DNA of 64,000 nt, taken from Lientehia sp934351765 (GTDB lineage Bacteria > Bacillota > Clostridia > Lachnospirales > Lachnospiraceae). The position numbers were made by a program, and so were the translations under genes. The notes below the pieces were generated by a model that had not been told where the DNA came from, did not search any database, and saw nothing but the letters and a program-made list of their open reading frames with translations. The stretch lies in NCBI RefSeq assembly GCF_052118925.1, contig NZ_JBQKGG010000001.1, forward strand, positions 1 through 64,000, in the 5' to 3' direction. Position 1 is the first letter of the stretch; each line of letters begins with the position of its first letter. Below, piece by piece: positions 40,707 to 48,555 of the stretch.

Positions 40707-40770
40707 AAAACGGTTAAGAACAGAAACCGTGCGTGTTTTGGCATAACCTGTAAGGTATTAGAAGTTCCAG

Positions 40771-40829
40771 AAAACCAAACGAGTGTCATCTGATCCGGAA
40801 ATGGATCGGACGGCACTCGTTTGGTTTTT
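40771..40829. terminator. Strong terminator before the fatty-acid operon
   Basis: AAAACCAAACGAGTG pairs with CACTCGTTTGGTTTT, with an inner TGATCC/GGATCG stem. It ends in TTTTT on the + strand and AAAA on the left, so it can work both ways. Confidence 0.9.
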
Positions 40830-40841
40830 GTAAAAAAGCAC

Positions 40842-40870
40842 TTGACAAAACCGGTTCCTCTTCGTATACT
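40842..40870 (+). promoter_or_regulatory. Promoter of the fatty-acid biosynthesis operon
   Basis: Perfect TTGACA, 17-bp spacer, TATACT. Transcription would start near 40877, just before the FabT-like operator. Confidence 0.8.
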
Positions 40871-40883
40871 TTTAAAGTAAAAT

Positions 40884-40900
40884 AATTTGAAAGTCAAACT
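40884..40900. promoter_or_regulatory. FabT-like operator
   Basis: TTTGA-AAG-TCAAA within AATTTGAAAGTCAAACT matches the palindrome bound by FabT, the MarR-family repressor of type II fatty-acid synthesis in Firmicutes. It lies at the transcription start of the operon. The fabT gene, often first in such operons, is missing here and must be elsewhere if present. Confidence 0.65.
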
Positions 40901-40920
40901 AAAAGAAAGCGAAAAGCGAG

Positions 40921-41925
40921 ATGGAAGTCAAAATTGCAGGAACCGGGAGCTATGTACCGGAAAAGCTTCTGACCAACGAGGAGTTGGAACGGATGGTGGA
41001 TACCAGCGATTCCTGGATCCGGGAGCGGACAGGGATCGGTTCGAGAAGGATCAGCAGTTCCGGAACGGCCGATATGGCGGCGCGTGCAGCAGAGCGTGCA
41101 CTTGCCGATGCCGGACTGGAGGCAGGACAGATCGAGCTGATCCTTGTAGGAACTTCCACTGGGGATTGTCTGTTTCCCAGTACCGCCTGCCAGGTTCAGG
41201 AATGGCTGGGTGCTTCCGGGGCCGCATGCTTTGATGTGAGTGCTGCCTGCTCCGGGTTTTTATACGCCTTAAACACTGCGGCGGTGTATCTGGAGACCGG
41301 GCAGTTTCGGAATGTTCTTGTCATTGGTGCGGATGCCATGTCGAAAGCCGTGGACTGGACTGACCGGAGTACCTGTATTCTGTTCGGAGACGGCGCTGGG
41401 GCAGTGGTACTGGAGGCCGGAATGAAGACAGAGAATCCGGCAGAAGGTGCAGGGAAATCCGGAAGCGGTCTGGGCCCCTTTGTTCTGGGTGCGGACGGAA
41501 GCCGCGGCAGTGTACTTCGCTGTCCGTCCGACAAAGATGCATCCGCTGGACTGACGATGAATGGACAGGAGGTGTTCCGGTTTGCGGTCCGGGTAATTCC
41601 GGAGGTCATCGGACAGGTACTGGAAAAGGCCTCGCTTTCTGCGGCGGAAATCCGATATTTTCTTCTGCACCAGGCAAACCGGCGGATCATTGAAGCCGCA
41701 GCGAAGCGCATGAAGCAGCCCCTGTCCAGGTTTCCGATGAATCTGGAGCATTACGGAAACACATCGGCCGCCAGTATCCCGGTCCTTCTGGACGAGCTGG
41801 CCCGGAGCGGCACACTGAAATGCGGAGATCTCCTGGTTCTGGCCGGCTTCGGAGCAGGGCTTACCTGGGGAGCGGCTGTCCTTCGCTGGAGCAAGGAACG
41901 CAGAGAACTATCAGAAATCCGGTAA
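40921..41925 (+). CDS. fabH: 3-oxoacyl-ACP synthase III (FabH)
   Basis: A 334-residue KAS III. The Cys-His-Asn triad is visible in FDVSAACSGFLYAL, LLHQANRRIIEAA and EHYGNTSAASIPVLL; TSDSWIRERTGI is the usual early motif. It condenses acetyl-CoA (or branched primers) with malonyl-ACP to start each chain. First gene of the operon, about 45 bp after the predicted start of transcription, with a modest ribosome site. Confidence 0.94.
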   Translation: MEVKIAGTGSYVPEKLLTNEELERMVDTSDSWIRERTGIGSRRISSSGTADMAARAAERALADAGLEAGQIELILVGTSTGDCLFPSTACQVQEWLGASGAACFDVSAACSGFLYALNTAAVYLETGQFRNVLVIGADAMSKAVDWTDRSTCILFGDGAGAVVLEAGMKTENPAEGAGKSGSGLGPFVLGADGSRGSVLRCPSDKDASAGLTMNGQEVFRFAVRVIPEVIGQVLEKASLSAAEIRYFLLHQANRRIIEAAAKRMKQPLSRFPMNLEHYGNTSAASIPVLLDELARSGTLKCGDLLVLAGFGAGLTWGAAVLRWSKERRELSEIR

Positions 41926-42002
41926 AACAAAGAAAAGAAGCAGAAAAGGAAAACAGAAAAAAATAAAAAAGGAATGGCGGGAATCGCCGAAAGGAGAACA
42001 GG

Positions 42003-42236
42003 ATGTTAGAGAAAATGAAAGAAATGATCGGAGATCAGCTGAATGTGGATGTGGAGCAGGTGACGGAGGCAACATCGTTTAAAGATGATCTGGGAGCGGA
42101 TTCTCTGGATTTGTTTGAGCTTGTTATGGCGATGGAGGAGGAATTCGGAGTAGAGATTCCTTCGGAGGAGCTGGAAACGCTGACCACTGTCGGTGCGGTT
42201 ATGAATTATCTGAAGGAGCACGGAGCAGAAGTATAA
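42003..42236 (+). CDS. acpP: Acyl carrier protein
   Basis: A 77-residue acidic four-helix protein with the phosphopantetheine attachment Ser in GADSLDLFELVMAMEEEF. It carries the growing acyl chain as a thioester. The 77-bp spacer after fabH is A-rich, and AAAGGAGAACAGG lies before the ATG, which should favour high translation of this abundant protein. Confidence 0.95.
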   Translation: MLEKMKEMIGDQLNVDVEQVTEATSFKDDLGADSLDLFELVMAMEEEFGVEIPSEELETLTTVGAVMNYLKEHGAEV

Positions 42237-42328
42237 GAGCGGTAAAATATAAGAAGGGGAAAAGGAAGCGTAAAAACGCGGAAAAGTCCTGAAGACAGAA
42301 CGAGCCAAGCGGAGGTAGGAAACCATTC

Positions 42329-43261
42329 ATGGAGACAAGGATCACAAAACTTTTAAATATAGAATATCCGATCATCCAGGGAGGAATGGCCTGGGTGGCT
42401 GAGCATCATCTTGCTGCAGCTGTTTCAGAAGCAGGTGGCCTTGGGATCATCGGAGCAGCCAATGCACCGGCAGACTGGGTAAGAAACGAAATCCGGAAAA
42501 CAAGAGAACGGACTGACAAGCCCTTTGGAGTCAACATTATGCTGTTAAGCCCTTATGCGGCAGAGGTGGCGCAGGCAGCGGCCGAGGAGGGGGTCAAGGT
42601 GATCACCACCGGTGCGGGAAATCCGGAAAAATACATGGAGCTCTGGAAGAATGCCGGGGCCAGGGTGATCCCGGTGGTGGCTTCTGTGGCACTGGCCAAG
42701 CGCATGGAACGGTGCGGTGCTGATGCGGTGATTGCAGAAGGCTGTGAATCCGGCGGTCACATCGGGGAGTCAACCACCATGACACTGCTGCCCCAGGTGG
42801 CCGATGCGGTGGATATTCCGGTGATCGGAGCCGGAGGTGCGGCAGACGGAAGAGGAATCGCGGCAATGATCATGCTGGGAGCCGAGGCAGTCCAGATGGG
42901 AACCAGGTTTGTGGCATCGACCGAGGCCCAGGTCCATGACAATTATAAAAACAGGATTCTGGCGGCCAAGGATATTGACAGCGTTGTGACAGGACGAAGC
43001 ACCGGTCATCCGGTCCGCCTCCTGCGTAATCAGATGACCAGGGAATATCTGGAGCTGGAAAAACAGGGCGCTTCCTTTGAAGAGCTGGAAATGCTGACCC
43101 TCGGAGGCCTGAGAAAGGCGGTACAGGAGGGCGATATTAAAAACGGAAATGTCATGGCAGGACAGATCGCCGGTCTTATTAAAGAAACAAAAAGCTGCCG
43201 GGAGATCATCGAAGAGCTGATGGCACAGACAGAAGCCGTATTGGAGAGAGCACATGGGTAA
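42329..43261 (+). CDS. fabK: Enoyl-ACP reductase II (FabK)
   Basis: A 310-residue FMN-dependent TIM-barrel enzyme: YPIIQGGMAWVAEHHLAAAVSEAGGLGIIG at the start, VIAEGCESGGHIGE, VIGAGGAADGRGIAAMIMLGAEAVQMGTRFVA with the FMN site, and GRSTGHPVRLLRNQMT. It carries out the last reduction of each elongation cycle, in place of FabI, which is absent. GGAGG stands 13 bases before the ATG, slightly far. It overlaps fabD by 8 bp. Confidence 0.92.
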   Translation: METRITKLLNIEYPIIQGGMAWVAEHHLAAAVSEAGGLGIIGAANAPADWVRNEIRKTRERTDKPFGVNIMLLSPYAAEVAQAAAEEGVKVITTGAGNPEKYMELWKNAGARVIPVVASVALAKRMERCGADAVIAEGCESGGHIGESTTMTLLPQVADAVDIPVIGAGGAADGRGIAAMIMLGAEAVQMGTRFVASTEAQVHDNYKNRILAAKDIDSVVTGRSTGHPVRLLRNQMTREYLELEKQGASFEELEMLTLGGLRKAVQEGDIKNGNVMAGQIAGLIKETKSCREIIEELMAQTEAVLERAHG

Positions 43262-44165
43262 AACTGCATATTTGTTTCCCGGACAGGGCGCTCAGAAAGC
43301 CGGTATGGGAAAGGATTTTTATGAACACAGCGCGGCGGCGCGGACATTTTTTGAAGAAGCTTCGGAACAGCTTCAGATGGATCTGAAGACCTTATGCTTT
43401 ACGGATAACGAAAACCTGAATCGGACCGCATATACGCAGCCGGCCATGGTGACGGCAGAGCTTGCCATTGTGGAAGCGATGAAGGAAGCCGGGATTTTCT
43501 GCCCGGATGCGGCAGCGGGATTAAGCCTCGGAGAGTACAGCGCACTGGCGGCGGCCGGAGTTTTAGCACCCATGGATGCAGTCCGTGCAGTAAAAAGCCG
43601 CGGAAGGCTCATGGAAGAGGCTGTTCCTGCAGGCGAAGGAGCGATGTCGGCGGTGCTTGCCATGAAACCGGAGACGGTGGAAGAAATTCTTGGAGATCTG
43701 GGAGAAGTCTGGATCGCCAACGATAACTGTCCGGGCCAGCTGGTGATCTCCGGAAGGACAGAGGCTGTGGAACGGGCCGAAGAAGCCCTTCGGAGGGCCG
43801 GAGCGAAACGGGTGATCCGGCTGAAGGTAAGCGGCCCCTTTCATTCTCCTCTTCTGAAAAAAGCAGGAGAAGCGCTGGGAACCGTTCTGGAACCGATTCC
43901 GGCCGCCAGGCCGGAGATCCCGTATGTGGCCAATGTGACAGGTGTCTATGTCCGGGAAAAGGAGCCGGTCAAGGAACTGCTGATCAGACAGGTATCGGGG
44001 CAGGTAAGATGGAGACAGAGCATTCTTATGATGCTGGAGGATGGCGTGGATACGTTTGTAGAGATCGGTCCGGGAAAAACCCTGAGTGCCTTTGTGAGAA
44101 AAATTTCAAGAGAAGCCGTGGTGCGGAACCTTGAAACATGGGAGGATCTGTTGCAATGGACATGA
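43254..44165 (+). CDS. fabD: Malonyl-CoA:ACP transacylase (FabD)
   Basis: A 303-residue acyltransferase: FPGQGAQKAGMG, the nucleophile Ser in AAGLSLGEYSALAAAG and the catalytic His in VSGPFHSPLLKKAG. It moves malonyl from CoA to ACP. Its start lies within the end of fabK and its end overlaps fabG by 10 bp, a tightly coupled set. Confidence 0.94.
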   Translation: MGKTAYLFPGQGAQKAGMGKDFYEHSAAARTFFEEASEQLQMDLKTLCFTDNENLNRTAYTQPAMVTAELAIVEAMKEAGIFCPDAAAGLSLGEYSALAAAGVLAPMDAVRAVKSRGRLMEEAVPAGEGAMSAVLAMKPETVEEILGDLGEVWIANDNCPGQLVISGRTEAVERAEEALRRAGAKRVIRLKVSGPFHSPLLKKAGEALGTVLEPIPAARPEIPYVANVTGVYVREKEPVKELLIRQVSGQVRWRQSILMMLEDGVDTFVEIGPGKTLSAFVRKISREAVVRNLETWEDLLQWT

Positions 44166-44920
44166 TGCAGACAAAAAACCAGGAAAACCGGCGGGTTGCG
44201 GTCGTAACGGGAGCGTCCGGCGGCATCGGACGTGCCATTGCCCGGAAGCTGGCCGGGGACGGCTGTTTCGTAGTAGTAAACTACTGTGGTTCCGGAGAAC
44301 GGGCGGAAGCGGTAGTGAAGGAAATCCAAAGCGCCGGTGGAGAAGCCTGTGCCATGCAGTGCGATGTTTCCCGGTTTTCGGAAGCAGAGAAATTTTTCAA
44401 AGAGGTTCTGGCATTAAAGGGACGGATCGATATCCTTGTGAATAATGCCGGGATTACCAGGGACGGCCTGCTCATGAAGATGAGCGAGGAGGATTTTGAC
44501 CGGGTATTAGAGGTGAATTTAAAGGGAGCATTCAACGGGCTCCGTCAAGTGTCCAGACAGATGGTAAAGCAGCGGAGCGGCCGGATCATCAGTATTTCCT
44601 CGGTGTCGGGAGTCCTCGGAAATGCCGGACAGGCCAATTATGCGGCATCAAAGGCCGGGATCATCGGCCTGACCAAGTCGGCGGCAAGGGAGCTGGCCTC
44701 CAGAGGAATTACGGTGAATGCCGTGGCCCCCGGCTTTGTGGATACGGAAATGACCAGAGTGCTGTCTGATTCCGTGCGGGAACGGGCAGTTGGTGCGATT
44801 CCCATGGGGCGGTTCGGCAGGCCGGAGGAGATTGCGGAGGCTGTCTCCTTCCTGGCATCGGAACAGGCCGGTTATATTACCGGTCAAGTACTCTGTGTGG
44901 ACGGCGGAATGGCGATGTAG
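44156..44920 (+). CDS. fabG: 3-oxoacyl-ACP reductase (FabG)
   Basis: A 254-residue short-chain dehydrogenase: VTGASGGIGRAIA (NADP site), NNAGITRDGLLMKM, the catalytic Ser in ISSVSGVLGN and YAASKAG with Tyr and Lys. It reduces 3-oxoacyl-ACP with NADPH. I placed the start at 44156, with GGAGG 10 bases upstream; an ATG six bases later is equally possible and 44138 would add six residues. Confidence 0.93.
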   Translation: MDMMQTKNQENRRVAVVTGASGGIGRAIARKLAGDGCFVVVNYCGSGERAEAVVKEIQSAGGEACAMQCDVSRFSEAEKFFKEVLALKGRIDILVNNAGITRDGLLMKMSEEDFDRVLEVNLKGAFNGLRQVSRQMVKQRSGRIISISSVSGVLGNAGQANYAASKAGIIGLTKSAARELASRGITVNAVAPGFVDTEMTRVLSDSVRERAVGAIPMGRFGRPEEIAEAVSFLASEQAGYITGQVLCVDGGMAM

Positions 44921-44933
44921 AACAGGAGAAAGC

Positions 44934-46172
44934 ATGAGCAGACGAGTGGCAGTAACCGGATTGGGCGCTGTGACGCCCATCGGAAATCATGTGAAAGAAT
45001 TCTGGGAGGGAATCCGGTCCGGCAAAGTCGGAATCGGTCCCATTACCAGGTTTGATCCGTCAGATTATAAGGTAAAGCTGGCGGCAGAAGTGAAAAATTT
45101 TGATCCGAGGGAACGGATGGAATTCCGGGCGGCAAAGCGGATGGAGCTGTTCAGCCAGTATGCGGTGGCCGCGGCGGGAGAGGCACTGGAGGATTCCGGC
45201 CTTTCTGTAAAACAGGAGGATCCGTTTCGGATCGGCGTGAGCATCGGTTCCGGGATCGGAAGCCTTCAGGCTATGGAGCGTGAGCATGAACGGCTTTTAA
45301 CAAAGGGACCGGGGCGGGTCGGACCGCTTCTGGTTCCTCTGATGATCTCCAATATGGCGGCAGGAAATGTAGGAATCCAGTATGGATTAAAGGGAAAAAA
45401 CATCAATGTGGTGACTGCCTGTGCCACGGGAACCCATTCCATCGGGGAAGCATACCGCTCGATCCAGTACGGAGAGGCTGACGTGATGGTGGCAGGCGGA
45501 ACGGAGGGAAGCATCTGTCCCATCGGAGTCGCCGGATTTACGGCACTGACGGCACTTTCCACTTCGGAGGATCCACTTCGCGCCTCAATTCCCTTTGATA
45601 AAGAGAGAAGCGGCTTTGTCATGGGAGAAGGCGCCGGTATTCTGGTTCTGGAGGAGCTGGAGCATGCAAGGCGGAGAGGTGCTCATATCTACGCGGAGAT
45701 TGCCGGATACGGAGCGACCTGTGATGCCTACCATATCACTTCTCCGGCAGAGGATGGAAGCGGTGCGGCGAGAGCCATGACGGAGGCCATGAAGGACGGC
45801 GGGATCACGCCGGAACAGGTGACTTATATCAATGCCCACGGAACCGGCACCCATCATAACGACCTGTTTGAGACGAGAGCCATTCACCTTGCCATGGGAA
45901 AGGCGGCGGAAGCAGTGAAAATCAATTCCACCAAATCCATGATCGGTCATCTTCTGGGAGCTGCCGGAGGTGTGGAGCTGATCACCTGCGTGAAATCCAT
46001 CGAAGAGGGATATATTCATCCGACTGTCGGTTATCAGGTGCCTGATGAGGAATGCGATCTGGATTATGTGACCAGAGGGGGCATTTCCATGGAGGTGGAA
46101 TATGCACTCAGCAATTCTCTGGGCTTCGGTGGTCATAATGCATCCATTCTGGTGAAAAAATACAGGGAGTAG
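44934..46172 (+). CDS. fabF: 3-oxoacyl-ACP synthase II (FabF)
   Basis: A 412-residue KAS II: SRRVAVTGLGAVTPIGN at the N-terminus, the active-site Cys in VVTACATGTHSIG, catalytic His in NAHGTGTHHNDLFE and in STKSMIGHLLGAAG. It elongates medium and long acyl-ACP chains. The ATG at 44934 follows CAGGAGAAAGC; a longer frame from 44790 would overlap fabG. Confidence 0.95.
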   Translation: MSRRVAVTGLGAVTPIGNHVKEFWEGIRSGKVGIGPITRFDPSDYKVKLAAEVKNFDPRERMEFRAAKRMELFSQYAVAAAGEALEDSGLSVKQEDPFRIGVSIGSGIGSLQAMEREHERLLTKGPGRVGPLLVPLMISNMAAGNVGIQYGLKGKNINVVTACATGTHSIGEAYRSIQYGEADVMVAGGTEGSICPIGVAGFTALTALSTSEDPLRASIPFDKERSGFVMGEGAGILVLEELEHARRRGAHIYAEIAGYGATCDAYHITSPAEDGSGAARAMTEAMKDGGITPEQVTYINAHGTGTHHNDLFETRAIHLAMGKAAEAVKINSTKSMIGHLLGAAGGVELITCVKSIEEGYIHPTVGYQVPDEECDLDYVTRGGISMEVEYALSNSLGFGGHNASILVKKYRE

Positions 46173-46176
46173 GGTC

Positions 46177-46725
46177 ATGGAATTTGAGAAAATCTTAAAG
46201 CTGATCGATGCGGTGGCAGAGTCCGGCCTGTCCGGGTTTGAACTGGAAGAGAACGGAAGCCGGCTGCATCTGGAGAATATGGCGACTTCGGAGAAAACCT
46301 GTAAAGGCGGAGAGCCGTACGGAGAAAGAAACGGAACAGTCCGTGGAAATGCCGTGCAGGTGAAGGAGTCCTCCGTTACAGAAGGAGAAAACACAACAGC
46401 GGCGAAAGCAGACGGCGACATAACCGGATCAGGGAAGGAAACTCAGAGCGCAGGGAAAACGGAGGATCACACCGCTCTTTCCGGCGAGACGGTCCGTGCC
46501 CCGTTAGTCGGAACCTTTTATTCGGCACCCGCTGAGGGAGAGAAAGCCTTTGTAAAACCGGGAGACCGGGTGACGAAGGGACAGATACTGGGAATCATTG
46601 AGGCCATGAAGCTGATGAATGAGATCGAATCGGAGTATGACGGGATCGTGGAGGCTGTCCTGGTAAACAACGAACAGGTGGTGGAATATGGACAGCCTCT
46701 GTTTTCGGTGAAAGCCGATTCATGA
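46177..46725 (+). CDS. accB: Acetyl-CoA carboxylase biotin carboxyl carrier protein
   Basis: A 182-residue BCCP. The N-terminal dimerisation part (EFEKILKLIDAVAESGLSGFELEE) is followed by a charged low-complexity linker (about 45-100) and a biotinyl domain with the biotinylated Lys in GIIEAMKLMNEIESEYDG. It carries CO2 as carboxybiotin between AccC and AccAD. Only 4 bp separate it from fabF. Confidence 0.93.
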   Translation: MEFEKILKLIDAVAESGLSGFELEENGSRLHLENMATSEKTCKGGEPYGERNGTVRGNAVQVKESSVTEGENTTAAKADGDITGSGKETQSAGKTEDHTALSGETVRAPLVGTFYSAPAEGEKAFVKPGDRVTKGQILGIIEAMKLMNEIESEYDGIVEAVLVNNEQVVEYGQPLFSVKADS

Positions 46726-46740
46726 TCTGCGCAGAGCGTT

Positions 46741-46775
46741 TTTGTTTCACAGGCCACCCGTTTGTGTGAAACAAA
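46741..46775. other. Perfect inverted repeat between accB and fabZ
   Basis: TTTGTTTCACA (46741-46751) and its exact complement TGTGAAACAAA (46765-46775) flank 13 bases, ending just before the fabZ ribosome site. There is no T-tract. It may be an mRNA processing or translation-control hairpin within the operon, or a protein-binding palindrome. Confidence 0.55.
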
Positions 46776-46791
46776 TCAGAAAGAGGAAATT

Positions 46792-47214
46792 ATGCTTGGA
46801 ATAAAGGAAATTGAGGAACTGATCCCGCACCGCCACCCGTTTCTTCTGGTGGACTGCATTGAGGAGCTGGAGCCCGGTGTGCGTGCCGTCGGTTATAAAT
46901 GTGTGACGTTCCGGGAGGATTTTTTTAAGGGACATTTTCCGGGGGAGCCGGTAATGCCGGGAGTGCTGATCGTGGAAGCACTGGCTCAGGTGGGCGCAGC
47001 CGCCGTACTCAGCCTGGAGGAAAATAAAGGAAAAACGGCGTATTTCGGCGCCATCGATCATGTCCGTTTCCGGAGAAAGGTGATTCCGGGTGACAGGCTT
47101 CGTCTGGAGTGTGAGCTGATCCGCCGGAAGGGACCGGTCGGAGTCGGACGGGCGGAGGCATCGGTGGACGGTGAGACGGCTGTCACAGCAGAATTGACCT
47201 TTATGATCGGATAA
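46792..47214 (+). CDS. fabZ: 3-hydroxyacyl-ACP dehydratase (FabZ)
   Basis: A 140-residue hot-dog-fold enzyme: LIPHRHPFLLVDCIEELEPG with the catalytic His and FKGHFPGEPVMPGVLIVEALAQ with the catalytic Glu. It removes water from 3-hydroxyacyl-ACP. The start at 46792 follows AGAGGAAATT; a longer frame from 46762 includes half of the hairpin and is unlikely. Unsaturated-acid branching (FabN-type function) cannot be judged from sequence. Confidence 0.94.
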   Translation: MLGIKEIEELIPHRHPFLLVDCIEELEPGVRAVGYKCVTFREDFFKGHFPGEPVMPGVLIVEALAQVGAAAVLSLEENKGKTAYFGAIDHVRFRRKVIPGDRLRLECELIRRKGPVGVGRAEASVDGETAVTAELTFMIG

Positions 47215-47223
47215 GGAGCAGTT

Positions 47224-48552
47224 ATGTTTAAAAAAGTTCTGATTGCCAACCGCGGGGAGATCGCGGTGCGGATCATTCGTGCCTGCCGGGAAATGGGGAT
47301 TGCTACGGTGGCCGTCTATTCGGAGGCAGACAGCGAAGCACTTCATACGCATCTGGCCGATGAGGCGGTCTGTATCGGACCGGCAAAGTCTCAGGACAGC
47401 TATCTGAATATGGAACGGATCCTGTCGGCGGCGGTGGTCATGGGGGCTGATGCGATTCATCCGGGCTTCGGCTTTCTGTCGGAAAATGCCAGGTTTGCGG
47501 AGCTTTGCAGCCGCTGTCATCTGACCTTTATCGGTCCTTCTGCCGGGGTGATTGCCAAAATGGGAAACAAGGCGGAAGCGAGAAAGACTATGACAGCAGC
47601 CGGAATTCCGGTGGTACCGGGAGGCTGCGAGCCGGTAAGAACTCCGGAGGAAGGACTTTTGCAGGCAGAGCAGACGGGGTATCCGGTGATGATCAAGGCG
47701 GCTCTCGGTGGCGGCGGAAAGGGCATGCGGATCGCCAGAACAAAGGAGGAATTCACCGGAAACTTTCTCAGTGCCAGAATGGAGGCAGAAAAGGCATTTT
47801 CGGATGATTCCATGTATATTGAACGTTATCTGGAGCATCCCAGACATATCGAATTTCAGGTCCTGGCAGATGAGCACGGCAATGTGATCCATCTGGGGGA
47901 GCGGGACTGCTCTGTGCAGAAAAATCACCAGAAGCTTCTGGAGGAGTCTCCGTCTCCGGCACTGTCGGAGGAGCTTCGCAGCCGCATGGGAGAAACGGCG
48001 GTAAGGGCGGCAAGGGCAGCAGGCTATACGAACGCAGGGACCGTGGAATTTCTTCTGGATCAGGAGCAGCAGTTTTATTTTATTGAGATGAATACCAGGA
48101 TCCAGGTGGAACACCCGGTGACGGAAATGGTAACCGGACTGGATCTGATCCGGGAACAGCTCCGGATCGCGGCGGGAGAGGTGCTTGGCCGGAAGCAGGA
48201 GGACATTGATCTGTCCGGTCATGCTGTCGAATGCCGGATCAATGCAAAAACTCCGGGTATTATAAAGAAGCTTCTGTTACCGGGCGGCTGCGGGATCCGT
48301 GTCGATACGGCAGTCTATAACGGCTGCAGTGTTCCGCCGTATTATGATGCCATGCTGGTCAAGCTCATTGCCCATGGTGCTGACCGCAGGCAGGCTATTG
48401 AGAAGCTGAAGGGAGCTCTGGACGAGGTAGTGATCGACGGAATTGAAACCAATCTGGAATCCCAGTATGAAATTCTGGAAAACCCGGTGTATCAGGCAGG
48501 AGAGGCCGATACCGGATTTATGGAAACACAGTTTGGAGAACGGGAGCGGTAA
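47224..48552 (+). CDS. accC: Acetyl-CoA carboxylase biotin carboxylase
   Basis: A 442-residue ATP-grasp enzyme: KKVLIANRGEIAVRIIRACREMGI at the start, KAALGGGGKGMRIAR as the glycine-rich ATP loop, ERDCSVQKNHQKLLEESPS, FIEMNTRIQVEHPVTEMVTG with the metal-binding acids, and GHAVECRINAK. It carboxylates the biotin of AccB using bicarbonate and ATP. Confidence 0.95.
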   Translation: MFKKVLIANRGEIAVRIIRACREMGIATVAVYSEADSEALHTHLADEAVCIGPAKSQDSYLNMERILSAAVVMGADAIHPGFGFLSENARFAELCSRCHLTFIGPSAGVIAKMGNKAEARKTMTAAGIPVVPGGCEPVRTPEEGLLQAEQTGYPVMIKAALGGGGKGMRIARTKEEFTGNFLSARMEAEKAFSDDSMYIERYLEHPRHIEFQVLADEHGNVIHLGERDCSVQKNHQKLLEESPSPALSEELRSRMGETAVRAARAAGYTNAGTVEFLLDQEQQFYFIEMNTRIQVEHPVTEMVTGLDLIREQLRIAAGEVLGRKQEDIDLSGHAVECRINAKTPGIIKKLLLPGGCGIRVDTAVYNGCSVPPYYDAMLVKLIAHGADRRQAIEKLKGALDEVVIDGIETNLESQYEILENPVYQAGEADTGFMETQFGERER

Positions 48553-48555
48553 ATC

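Noticed and set aside
46747..48222. 491-codon open frame on the minus strand opposite fabZ and accC
   Set aside because: Antisense shadow of two conserved genes; the translation is rich in His, Arg, Cys and Leu without any recognisable family.
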